Shown piece by piece: positions 1 through 11,256 of a stretch of DNA of 64,000 nt. The notes beneath the pieces were generated by a model. The model saw only the letters and a list, made by a program, of their open reading frames with translations, was not told the DNA's origin and did no database searches. Origin of the DNA: Apteryx mantelli (lineage: Eukaryota; Chordata; Aves; Apterygiformes; Apterygidae); the NCBI RefSeq assembly GCF_036417845.1, contig NC_090019.1, positions 1 through 64,000 of the forward strand. Reading direction: 5' to 3'. Each line of letters begins with the position of its first letter. Within the stretch, counting starts at the first letter, position 1. The translations under genes were made by a program, and so were the position numbers.

Positions 1-3000
1 CTCGAGGGAGTCGCACGAGGGAGTCGCACGAGGGTCTCGCACGAGGGAGTCGCACCGAGGGAGTCGCACCGAGGAGTCGCACGAGGGTCTCGCACGAGGG
101 AGTCGCACGAGGGAGTCGCCACGAGGGTCTCGCACGAGGGAGTCTGCACGAGGGGAGTCGCACGAGGAGTCGCCACGAGGGTCTCGCGACGAGGGAGTCG
201 CACGGAGGGTCGCACGAGGGTCTCGCACGAGGGTCTCGAGGCACGAGGGGTTCTCGCACGAGGGGAGTCGCACGAGGGAGTCGCACGAGGGAGTCGCACG
301 AGGGTTCTCGCACGAGGGAGTCGCACGAGGGGAGTCGCAACGAGGGTCTCGCACGAGGGAGTCGCACGAGGGAGTCGCACGAGGGAGTCGCACGAGGGTC
401 TCGCACGAGGGTCTCGCACGAGGGTCTCGCCGAGGGGAGTCGCACGAGGGTCTCGCACGAGGGAGTCGCACGAGGGAGTCGCACGAGGGTCTCGCACGAG
501 GGAGTCGCATGAGGGAGTCGCACGAGGGTCTCGCACGAGGGCAGTCGCACGAGGGAGTCGCACGAGGGAGTCGCACGAGGGTCTCGCGCGAGGGTCTCGC
601 ACGAGGGAGTCGCACGAGGGCAGTCGCACGAGGGAGTCGCACGAGGAGTCGCACGAGGGTCTCGCACGAGGGAGTCGCACGAGGGAGTCGCACGAGGAGG
701 TCTCGCACGAGGGTAGTCGCACGAGGGAGTCGCACGAGGGTCTCGCACGAGGGAAGTCGCACGAGGGTCTCGCACGAGGGAGTCGCACGAGGGAGTCGCA
801 CGAGGGTCTCGCACGAGGGAGTCGCACGAGGGTCTCGCACGAGGGAGTCGCACGAGGGTCTCGCACGAGGGAGTCGCACGAGGGAGTCGCACGAGGGAGT
901 CGCACGAGGGAGTCGCACGAGGGAGTCGCACGAGGGTCTCGCACGAGGGTCTCGCACGAGGGTCTCGCACGAGGGAGTCGCACGAGGGAGTCGCACGAGG
1001 GAGTCGCACGAGGGTCTCGCACGAGGGAGTCGCACGAGGGTCTCGCATGAGGGAGTCGCACGAGGGTCTCGCACGAGGGAGTCGCACGAGGGTCTGCACG
1101 AGGGAGTCGCAAGGGTCTCGCACGAGGGTCTCGCACGAGGGTCTCGCACGAGGGAGTCGCACGAGGGTCTCGCATGAGGGAGTCGCACGAGGGTCTTGCA
1201 CGAGGGAGTCGCACGAGGGAGTCGCACGAGGGAGTCGCACGAAGGAGTCGCACGAGGGAGTCGCACGAGGGAGTCGCGCGAGGGTCTCGCACGAGGGAGT
1301 CGCACGAGGGAGTCGCACGAGGGTCTCGCACGAGGGTCTCGCACGAGGGAGTCGCACGAGGGTCTCGCATGAGGGAGTCGCACGAGGGTCTTGCACGAGG
1401 GAGTCGCACGAGGGAGTCGCACGAGGGAGTCGCACGAGGGTCTCGCACGAGGGAGTCGCACGAGGGAGTCGCACGAGGGAGTCGCACGAGGGTCTCGCAC
1501 GAGGGAGTCGCACGAGGGTCTCGCACGAGGGAGTCGCACGAGGGAGTCGCACGAGGGAGTCGCACGAGGGTCTCGCACGAGGGAGTCGCACGAGGGTCTC
1601 GCATGAGGGAGTCGCACGAGGGTCTCGCACGAGGGAGTCGCACGAGGGAGTCGCACGAGGGAGTCGCACGAGGGAGTCACACGAGGGAGTCGCACGAGGG
1701 AGTCGCACGAGGGTCTCGCATGAGGGAGTCGCACGAGGGTCTCGCACGAGGGTCTCGCATGAGGGAGTCGCACGAGGGTCTCGCACGAGGGAGTCGCACG
1801 AGGGAGTCGCACGAGGGAGTCGCACGAGGGAGTCGCACGAGGGTCTCGCACGAGGGAGTCGCACGAGGGTCTCGCACGAGGGAGTCGCACGAGGGAGTCG
1901 CACGAGGGAGTCGCACGAGGGAGTCACACGAGGGAGTCGCACGAGGGTCTCGCACGAGGGAGTCGCACGAGGGTCTCGCACGAGGGAGTCGCACGAGGGA
2001 GTCGCACGAGGGTCTCGCACGAGGGAGTCGCACGAGGGTCTCGCATGAGGGAGTCGCACGAGGGTCTCGCACGAGGGAGTCGCACGAGGGAGTCGCACGA
2101 GGGAGTCGCACGAGGGAGTCACACGAGGGAGTCGCACGAGGGAGTCGCACGAGGGAGTCGCACGAGGGTCTCGCACGAGGGAGTCGCACGAGGGTCTCGC
2201 ACGAGGGAGTCGCACGAGGGAGTCGCACGAGGGAGTCGCACGAGGGAGTCACACGAGGGAGTCGCACGAGGGTCTCGCACGAGGGAGTCGCACGAGGGAG
2301 TCGCACGAGGGAGTCGCACGAGGGAGTCACACGAGGGTCTCGCACGAGGGTCTCGCACGAGGGTCTCGCACGAGGGAGTCGCACGAGGGTCTCGCACGAG
2401 GGAGTCGCACGAGGGAGTCGCACGAGGGTCTCGCACGAGGGAGTCGCACGAGGGAGTCGCACGAGGGTCTCGCACGAGGGAGTCGCACGAGGGAGTCGCA
2501 CGAGGGAGTCGCACGAGGGTCTCGCACGAGGGAGTCGCACGAGGGAGTCGCACGAGGGAGTCGCACGAGGGAGTCGCACGAGGGAGTCACACGAGGGAGT
2601 CGCACGAGGGAGTCGCACGAGGGTCTCGCACGAGGGAGTCGCACGAGGGAGTCGCACGAGGGAGTCGCACGAGGGTCTCGCACGAGGGAGTCGCACGAGG
2701 GTCTCGCACGAGGGAGTTGCACGAGGGAGTCGCACGAGGGTCTCGCACGAGGGAGTCGCACGAGGGTCTCGCATGAGGGAGTCGCACGAGGGTCTCGCAC
2801 GAGGGAGTCGCACGAGGGAGTCGCACGAGGGAGTCACACGAGGGAGTCGCACGAGGGTCTCGCACGAGGGAGTCGCACGAGGGAGTCGCACGAGGGAGTC
2901 GCACGAGGGAGTCACACGAGGGAGTCGCACGAGGGAGTCGCACGAGGGTCTCGCACGAGGGAGTCGCACGAGGGAGTCGCACGAGGGAGTCGCACAAGGG

Positions 3001-6000
3001 AGTCGCACGAGGGAGTCGCACGAGGGAGTCGCACGAGGGAGTCGCACGAGGGTCTCGCACGAGGGTCTCGCACGAGGGTCTCGCACGAGGGAGTCGCACG
3101 AGGGTCTCGCACGAGGGTCTCGCACGAGGGAGTCGCACGAGGGAGTCGCACGAGGGAGTCGCACGAGGGTCTCGCACGAGGGAGTCGCACGAGGGAGTCG
3201 CACGAGGGTCTCGCACGAGGGAGTCGCACGAGGGAGTCGCACGAGGGAGTCGCACGAGGGAGTCGCACGAGGGTCTCGCACGAGGGAGTCGCACGAGGGA
3301 GTCGCACGAGGGAGTCGCACGAGGGTCTCGCACGAGGGTCTCGCACGAGGGAGTCGCACGAGGGAGTCGCACGAGGGAGACGCACGAGGGAGTCGCACGA
3401 GGGAGTCGCACGAGGGAGTCGCACGAGGGTCTCGCACGAGGGTCTCGCACGAGGGAGTCGCACGAGGGAGTCGCACGAGGGTCTCGCACGAGGGAGTCGC
3501 ACGAGGGTCTCGCACGAGGGAGTCGCACGAGGGAGTCGCACGAGGGAGTCGCACGAGGGTCTCGCACGAGGGAGTCGCACGAGGGTCTCGCACGAGGGAG
3601 TCGCACGAGGGAGTCGCACGAGGGAGTCGCACGAGGGTCTCGCACGAGGGAGTCGCACGAGGGAGTCGCACGAGGGAGTCGCACGAGGGAGTCGCACGAG
3701 GGTCTCGCACGAGGGAGTCACACGAGGGAGTCGCACGAGGGAGTCGCACGAGGGTCTCGCACGAGGGAGTCGCACGAGGGAGTCGCACGAGGGTCTCGCA
3801 CGAGGGAGTCGCACGAGGGTCTCGCACGAGGGAGTCGCACGAGGGAGTCGCACGAGGGAGTCGCACGAGGGAGTCGCACGAGGGTCTCGCACGAGGGTCT
3901 CGCACGAGGGTCTCGCACGAGGGAGTCGCACGAGGGAGTCGCACGAGGGTCTCGCACGAGGGAGTCGCACGAGGGAGTCGCACGAGGGAGTCGCACGAGG
4001 GTCTCGCACGAGGCAGTCGCACGAGGGAGTCGCACGAGGGTCTCGCACGAGGGTCTCGCACGAGGGAGTCGCACGAGGGAGTCGCACGAGGGTCTCGCAC
4101 GAGGGTCTCGCACGAGGGAGTCGCACGAGGGAGTCGCACGAGGGTCTCGCACGAGGCAGTCGCACGAGGGAGTCGCACGAGGGTCTCGCACGAGGGAGTC
4201 GCACGAGGGAGTCGCACGAGGGAGTCGCACGAGGGTCTCGCACGAGGGAGTCGCACGAGGGAGTCGCACGAGGGAGTCGCACGAGGGTCTCGCACGAGGG
4301 TCTCGCACGAGGGAGTCGCACGAGGGAGTCGCACGAGGGAGACGCACGAGGGAGTCGCACGAGGGTCTCGCACGAGGGTCTCGCACGAGGGAGTCGCACG
4401 AGGGAGTCGCACGAGGGTCTCGCACGAGGGTCTCGCACGAGGGAGTCGCACGAGGGAGTCGCACGAGGGAGTCGCACGAGGGAGTCGCACGAGGGTCTCG
4501 CACGAGGGAGTCGCACGAGGGAGTCGCACGAGGGAGTCGCACGAGGGTCTCGCACGAGGGAGTCGCACGAGGGTCTCGCACAAGGGAGTCGCACGAGGGA
4601 GTCGCACGAGGGAGTCGCACGAGGGTCTCGCACGAGGGAGTCGCACGAGGGTCTCGCACAAGGGAGTCGCACGAGGGAGTCGCACGAGGGAGTCGCACGA
4701 GGGAGTCGCACGAGGGTCTCGCACGAGGGTCTCGCACGAGGGAGTCGCACGAGGGAGTCGCACGAGGGAGTCGCACGAGGGTCTCGCACGAGGGTCTCGC
4801 ACGAGGGAGTCGCACGAGGGAGTCGCACGAGGGTCTCGCACGAGGGAGTCGCACGAGGGAGTCGCACGAGGGAGTCGCACGAGGGTCTCGCACGAGGGAG
4901 TCGCACGGGGGAGTCGCACGAGGGAGTCGCACAAGGGAGTCGCACGAGGGTCTCGCACGAGGGAGTCGCACGAGGGAGTCGCACGAGGGAGTCCCACGAG
5001 GGAGTCGCACGAGGGTCTCGCACGAGGGAGTCGCACGAGGGAGTCGCACGAGGGTCTCGCACGAGGGAGTCGCACGAGGGTCTCGCACGAGGGAGTCGCA
5101 CGAGGGAGTCGCACGAGGGTCTCGCACGAGGGAGTCGCACGAGGGAGTCGCACGAGGGAGTCGCACGAGGGAGTCGCACGAGGGTCTCGCACGAGGGTCT
5201 CGCACGAGGGAGTCGCACGAGGGAGTCGCACGAGGGAGTCGCACGAGGGTCTCGCACGAGGGTCTCGCACGAGGGAGTCGCACGAGGGATTCGCACGAGG
5301 GTCTCGCACGAGGGTCTCGCACGAGGGAGTCGCACGAGGGAGTCGCACGAGGGAGTCGCACGAGGGTCTCGCACAAGGGTCTCGCACGAGGGAGTCGCAC
5401 GAGGGAGTCGCACGAGGGTCTCGCACGAGGGAGTCGCACGAGGGAGTCGCACGAGGGAGTCGCACGAGGGTCTCGCACGAGGGAGTCGCACGAGGGAGTC
5501 GCACGAGGGAGTCGCACGAGGGAGTCGCACGAGGGTCTCGCACGAGGGTCTCGCACGAGGGAGTCGCACGAGGGAGTCGCACGAGGGAGTCGCACGAGGG
5601 AGTCGCACAAGGGTCTCGCACGAGGGAGTCGCACGAGGGAGTCGCACGAGGGAGTCGCACGAGGGAGTCGCACGAGGGAGTCGCACGAGGGTCTCGCACG
5701 AGGGAGTCGCACGAGGGAGTCGCACGAGGGTCTCGCACGAGGGAGTCGCACGAGGGAGTCGCACGAGGGAGTCGCACGAGGGAGTCGCACGAGGGAGTCG
5801 CACGAGGGTCTCGCACGAGGGAGTCGCACGAGGGAGTCGCACGAGGGTCTCGCACGAGGGAGTCGCACGAGGGTCTCGCACGAGGGAGTCGCACGAGGGT
5901 CTCGCACGAGGGTCTCGCACGAGGGAGTCGCACGAGGGTCTCGCACGAGGGAGTCGCACGAGGGAGTCGCACGAGGGTCTCGCACGAGGGAGTCGCACGA

Positions 6001-9000
6001 GGGAGTCGCACGAGGGTCTCGCACGAGGGAGTCGCACGAGGGAGTCGCACGAGGGAGTCGCACGAGGGTCTCGCACGAGGGAGTCGCACGAGGGAGTCGC
6101 ACGAGGGTCTCGCACGAGGGAGTCGCACGAGGGAGTCGCACGAGGGTCTCGCACGAGGGAGTCGCACGAGGGAGTCGCACGAGGGAGTCGCACGAGGGTC
6201 TCGCACGAGGGTCTCGCACGAGGGAGTCGCACGAGGGAGTCGCACGAGGGTCTCGCACGAGGGAGTCGCACGAGGGAGTCGCACGAGGGTCTCGCACGAG
6301 GGAGTCGCACGAGGGAGTCGCACGAGGGAGTCGCACGAGGGTCTCGCACGAGGGAGTCGCACGAGGGTCTCGCACGAGGGTCTCGCACGAGGGTCTCGCA
6401 CGAGGGAGTCGCACGAGGGAGTCGCACGAGGGTCTCGCACGAGGGAGTCGCACGAGGGTCTCGCACGAGGGTCTCGCACGAGGGTCTCGCACGAGGGTCT
6501 CGCACGAGGGAGTCGCACGAGGGAGTCGCACGAGGGAGTCGCACGAGGGTCTCGCACGAGGGTCTCGCACGAGGGTCTCGCAGGAGGGAGTCGCACGAGG
6601 GTCTCGCACGAGGGTCTCGCACGAGGGAGTCGCACGAGGGTCTCGCACGAGGGTCTCGCACGAGGGAGTCGCACGAGGGAGTCGCACGAGGGAGTCGCAC
6701 GAGGGTCTCGCACGAGGGAGTCGCACGAGGGTCTCGCACGAGGGTCTCGCACGAGGGTCTCGCACGAGGGAGTCGCACGAGGGAGTCGCACGAGGGAGTC
6801 GCACGAGGGTCTCGCACGAGGGAGTCGCACGAGGGTCTCGCACGAGGGTCTCGCACGAGGGAGTCGCACGAGGGAGTCGCACGAGGGAGTCGCACGAGGG
6901 AGTCGCACGAGGGTCTCGCACGAGGGAGTCGCACGAGGGTCTCGCACGAGGGAGTCGCACGAGGGAGTCGCACGAGGGAGTCGCACGAGGGTCTCGCACG
7001 AGGGAGTCGCACGAGGGTCTCGCACGAGGGTCTCGCACGAGGGAGTCGCACGAGGGAGTCGCACGAGGGTCTCGCACGAGGGAGTCGCACGAGGGAGTCG
7101 CACGAGGGAGTCGCACGAGGGAGTCGCACGAGGGAGTCGCACGAGGGAGTCGCACGAGGGTCTCGCACGAGGGAGTCGCACGAGGGAGTCGCACGAGGGA
7201 GTCGCACGAGGGAGTCGCACGAGGGTCTCGCACGAGGGAGTCGCACGAGGGTCTCGCACGAGGGTCTCGCACGAGGGAGTCGCACGAGGGTCTCGCACGA
7301 GGGAGTCGCACGAGGGAGTCGCACGAGGGTCTCGCACGAGGGTCTCGCACGAGGGAGTCGCACGAGGGTCTCGCACGAGGGAGTCGCACGAGGGAGTCGC
7401 ACGAGGGAGTCGCACGAGGGTCTCGCACGAGGGAGTCGCACGAGGGAGTCGCACGAGGGAGTCGCACGAGGGTCTCGCACGAGGGAGTCGCACGAGGGAG
7501 TCGCACGAGGGTCTCGCACGAGGGTCTCGCACGAGGGAGTCGCACGAGGGAGTCGCACGAGGGTCTCGCACGAGGGAGTCGCACGAGGGTCTCGCACGAG
7601 GGTCTCGCACGAGGGTCTCGCACGAGGGAGTCGCACGAGGGAGTCGCACGAGGGTCTCGCACGAGGGAGTCGCACGAGGGTCTCGCACGAGGGTCTCGCA
7701 CGAGGGAGTCGCACGAGGGTCTCGCACGAGGGAGTCGCACGAGGGTCTCGCACGAGGGAGTCGCACGAGGGAGTCGCACGAGGGAGTCGCACGAGGGTCT
7801 CGCACGAGGGAGTCGCACGAGGGAGTCGCACGAGGGTCTCGCACGAGGGTCTCGCACGAGGGAGTCGCACGAGGGTCTCGCACGAGGGAGTCGCACGAGG
7901 GAGTCGCACGAGGGAGTCGCACGAGGGTCTCGCACGAGGGAGTCGCACGAGGGAGTCGCACGAGGGTCTCGCACGAGGGAGTCGCACGAGGGAGTCGCAC
8001 GAGGGTCTCGCACGAGGGAGTCACACGAGGGAGTCGCACGAGGGAGTCGCACGAGGGAGTCACACGAGGGAGTCGCACGAGGGTCTCGCACGAGGGAGTC
8101 ACACGAGGGAGTCGCACGAGGGTCTCGCACGAGGGTCTCGCACGAGGGTCTCGCACGAGGGTCTCGCACGAGGGAGTCGCACGAGGGAGTCGCACGAGGG
8201 AGTCGCACGAGGGTCTCGCACGAGGGTCTCGCACGAGGGAGTCGCACGAGGGAGTCGCACGAGGGAGTCGCACGAGGGAGTCGCACGAGGGTCTCGCATG
8301 AGGGAGTCGCACGAGGGAGTCGCACGAGGGAGTCGCACGAGGGTCTCGCATGAGGGAGTCGCACGAGGGTCTCGCACGAGGGAGTCGCACGAGGGAGTCG
8401 CACGAGGGAGTCGCACGAGGGAGTCGCACGAGGGTCTCGCACGAGGGAGTCGCACGAGGGTCTCGCACGAGGGTCTCGCACGAGGGAGTCGCACGAGGGA
8501 GTCGCACGAGGGAGTCGCACGAGGGTCTCGCACGAGGGTCTCGCACGAGGGAGTCGCACGAGGGAGTCGCACGAGGGAGTCGCACGAGGGTCTCGCACGA
8601 GGGAGTCGCACGAGGGAGTCGCACGAGGGTCTCGCACGAGGGAGTCGCACGAGGGAGACGCACGAGGGAGTCGCACGAGGGAGTCGCACGAGGGTCTCGC
8701 ACGAGGGAGTCGCGCGAGGGAGTCGCACGAGGGAGTCGCACGAGGGTCTCGCACGAGGGAGTCGCACGAGGGAGTCGCACGAGGGAGTCGCACGAGGGTC
8801 TCGCACGAGGGAGTCGCACGAGGGAGTCGCACGAGGGTCTCGCATGAGGGAGTCGCACGAGGGAGTCGCACGAGGGTCTCGCACGAGGGAGTCGCACGAG
8901 GGAGTCGCACGAGGGAGTCGCACGAGGGTCTCGCACGAGGGAGTCGCGCGAGGGAGTCGCACGAGGGTCTCGCACGAGGGAGTCGCACGAGGGAGTCGCA

Positions 9001-11096
9001 CGAGGGAGTCGCACGAGGGTCTCGCACGAGGGTCTCGCACGGAGTCGCGCGAGGGAGTCGCACGAGGGAGTCGCACGAGGGTCTCGCACGACGGAGTCGC
9101 GCGAGGGAGTCGCACGAGGGAGTCGCACGAGGGAGTCGCACGAGGGTCTCGCACGAGGGAGTCGCACGAGGGTCTCGCACGAGGGAGTCGCACGAGGGAG
9201 TCGCACGAGGGTCTCGCACGAGGGAGTCGCACGAGGGAGTTGCACGAGGGAGTCGCACGAGGGTCTCGCAGGAGGGAGTCGCACGAGGGTCTCGCACGAG
9301 GGAGTCGCACGAGGGAGTCGCACGAGGGTCTCGCACGAGGGAGTCGCACGAGGGTCTCGCACGAGGGAGTCGCACGAGGGTCTCGCACGAGGGAGTCGCA
9401 CGAGGGAGTCGCACGAGGGTCTCGCACGAGGGAGTCGCACGAGGGAGTCGCACGAGGGTCTCGCACGAGGGAGTCGCACGAGGGAGTCGCACGAGGGAGT
9501 CGCACGAGGGTCTCGCACGAGGGAGACGCACGAGGGAGTCGCACGAGGGTCTCGCACGAGGGAGTCGCACGAGGGTCTCGCACGAGGGAGTCGCACGAGG
9601 GAGTCGCACGAGGGAGTCGCACGAGGGAGTCGCACGAGGGAGTCGCGCGAGGGGAGTCGCACGAGGGAGTCGCACGAGGGTCTCGCACGAGGGTCTCGCA
9701 CGAGGGTCTCGCACGAGGGAGTCGCACGAGGGAGTCGCACGAGGGAGACGCACGAGGGAGTCGCACGAGGGTCTCGCACGAGGGTCTCGCACGAGGGAGT
9801 CGCACGAGGGTCTCGCACGAGGGAGTCGCACGAGGGAGTCGCACGAGGGTCTCGCACGAGGGAGTCGCACGAGGGAGTCGCACGAGGGTCTCGCACGAGG
9901 GAGTCGCACGAGGGTCTCGCACGAGGGAGTCGCACGAGGGAGTCGCACGAGGGAGTCGCACGAGGGTCTCGCACGAGGGTCTCGCACGAGGGAGTCGCAC
10001 GAGGGTCTCGCACGAGGGAGTCGCACGAGGGAGTCGCACGAGGGTCTCGCACGAGGGAGTCGCACGAGGGTCTCGCACGAGGGAGTCGCACGAGGGAGTC
10101 GCACGAGGGTCTCGCACGAGGGTCTCGCACGAGGGTCTCGCACGAGGGAGTCGCACGAGGGAGTCGCACGAGGGAGTCGCACGAGGGTCTCGCACGAGGG
10201 TCTCGCACGAGGGAGTCGCACGAGGGAGTCGCACGAGGGAGTCGCACGAGGGTCTCGCACGAGGGTCTCGCACGAGGGAGTCGCACGAGGGTCTCGCACG
10301 AGGGAGTCGCACGAGGGTCTCGCACGAGGGTCTCGCACGAGGGAGTCGCACGAGGGAGTCGCACGAGGGAGTCGCACGAGGGAGTCGCACGAGGGTCTCG
10401 CACGAGGGTCTCGCACGAGGGTCTCGCACGAGGGAGTCGCACGAGGGTCTCGCACGAGGGAGTCGCACGAGGGAGTCGCACGAGGGAGTCGCACGAGGGA
10501 GTCGCACGAGGGAGTCGCACGAGGGTCTCGCACGAGGGAGTCGCACGAGGGAGTCGCACGAGGGTCTCGCACGAGGGAGTCGCACGAGGGTCTCACACGA
10601 GGGAGTCGCACGAGGGTCTCGCACGAGGGAGTCGCACGAGGGAGTCGCACGAGGGTCTCGCACGAGGGAGTCGCACGAGGGAGTCGCACGAGGGAGTCGC
10701 ACGAGGGTCTCGCACGAGGGAGTCGCACGAGGGAGTCGCACGAGGGAGTCGCACGAGGGTCTCGCACGAGGGAGTCGCACGAGGGAGTCGCACGAGGGAG
10801 TCGCACGAGGGTCTCGCACGAGGGAGTCGCACGAGGGTCTCGCACGAGGGAGTCGCACGAGGGAGTCGCACGAGGGAGTCGCACGAGGGTCTCGCACGAG
10901 GGTCTCGCACGAGGGAGTCGCACGAGGGAGTCGCACGAGGGAGTCGCACGAGGGAGTCGCACGAGGGTCTCGCACGAGGGAGTCGCACGAGGGTCTCGCA
11001 CGAGGGAGTCGCACGAGGGAGTCGCACGAGGGAGTCGCACGAGGGTCTCGCACGAGGGAGTCGCACGAGGGAGTCGCACGAGGGAGTCGCACGAGC
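1..11096. repeat. 13-bp minisatellite array, two unit types (RBM10 intron)
   Basis: About 850 head-to-tail units of 13 bp. Two types dominate, GAGGGAGTCGCAC and GAGGGTCTCGCAC, differing only in an AG/TC dinucleotide and mixed in no obvious period. Because 13 is not a multiple of 3 and neither unit contains a stop in any register, all frames stay open for thousands of codons on both strands; these frames are not genes. Most point variants are CpG transitions (CACGAG to CATGAG, TCGCAC to TCACAC). The first ~1.2 kb has many 1-2 bp indels. The array starts less than 100 bp downstream of an RBM10 exon (minus strand) and reaches the window edge, so it lies within an RBM10 intron longer than 11 kb. 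Confidence 0.97.
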
Positions 11097-11182
11097 GTCG
11101 CCCACGAGGCTCCTCCCCCCCGGAGGACCAAGCCCCGCCCCCAAGCGCAGGCCCCGCCCCCCCGGCCCCAAGCCCCGCCCAC
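11097..11182. other. RBM10 intron edge, GC-box rich
   Basis: Short non-tandem stretch between the minisatellite and the RBM10 exon, with several CCCCGCCC boxes. It holds the minus-strand splice donor (GT as AC at 11,181-11,182). Nothing else is recognised. Confidence 0.6.
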
Positions 11183-11256
11183 CTGGTTGGCCTCCATCCA
11201 GCGCGCCGCCTCCTGCACCTGGTGGAACTCCACGAAGGCGAAGCCCCGGCTCTGGC
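11183..11256 (-). CDS. RBM10: RBM10 exon: second half of RRM1
   Basis: 74 bp. Acceptor GCAG ends at 11,257 and donor GT is at 11,182-11,181. It encodes (G)[10 protein letters not shown]...RWMEANQ, containing the RNP1 octamer RGFAFVEF. It starts in a split glycine codon matching the previous exon and ends in phase 0, as in the human gene. It is the last RBM10 exon in the window. Confidence 0.95.

Noticed and set aside
1174-8301. 2,375-codon plus-strand open frame and longer minus-strand frames in the 13-bp array
   Set aside because: Pure 13-residue repeats open in all six frames. The composition follows from the unit, and starts and stops arise from one CpG change.
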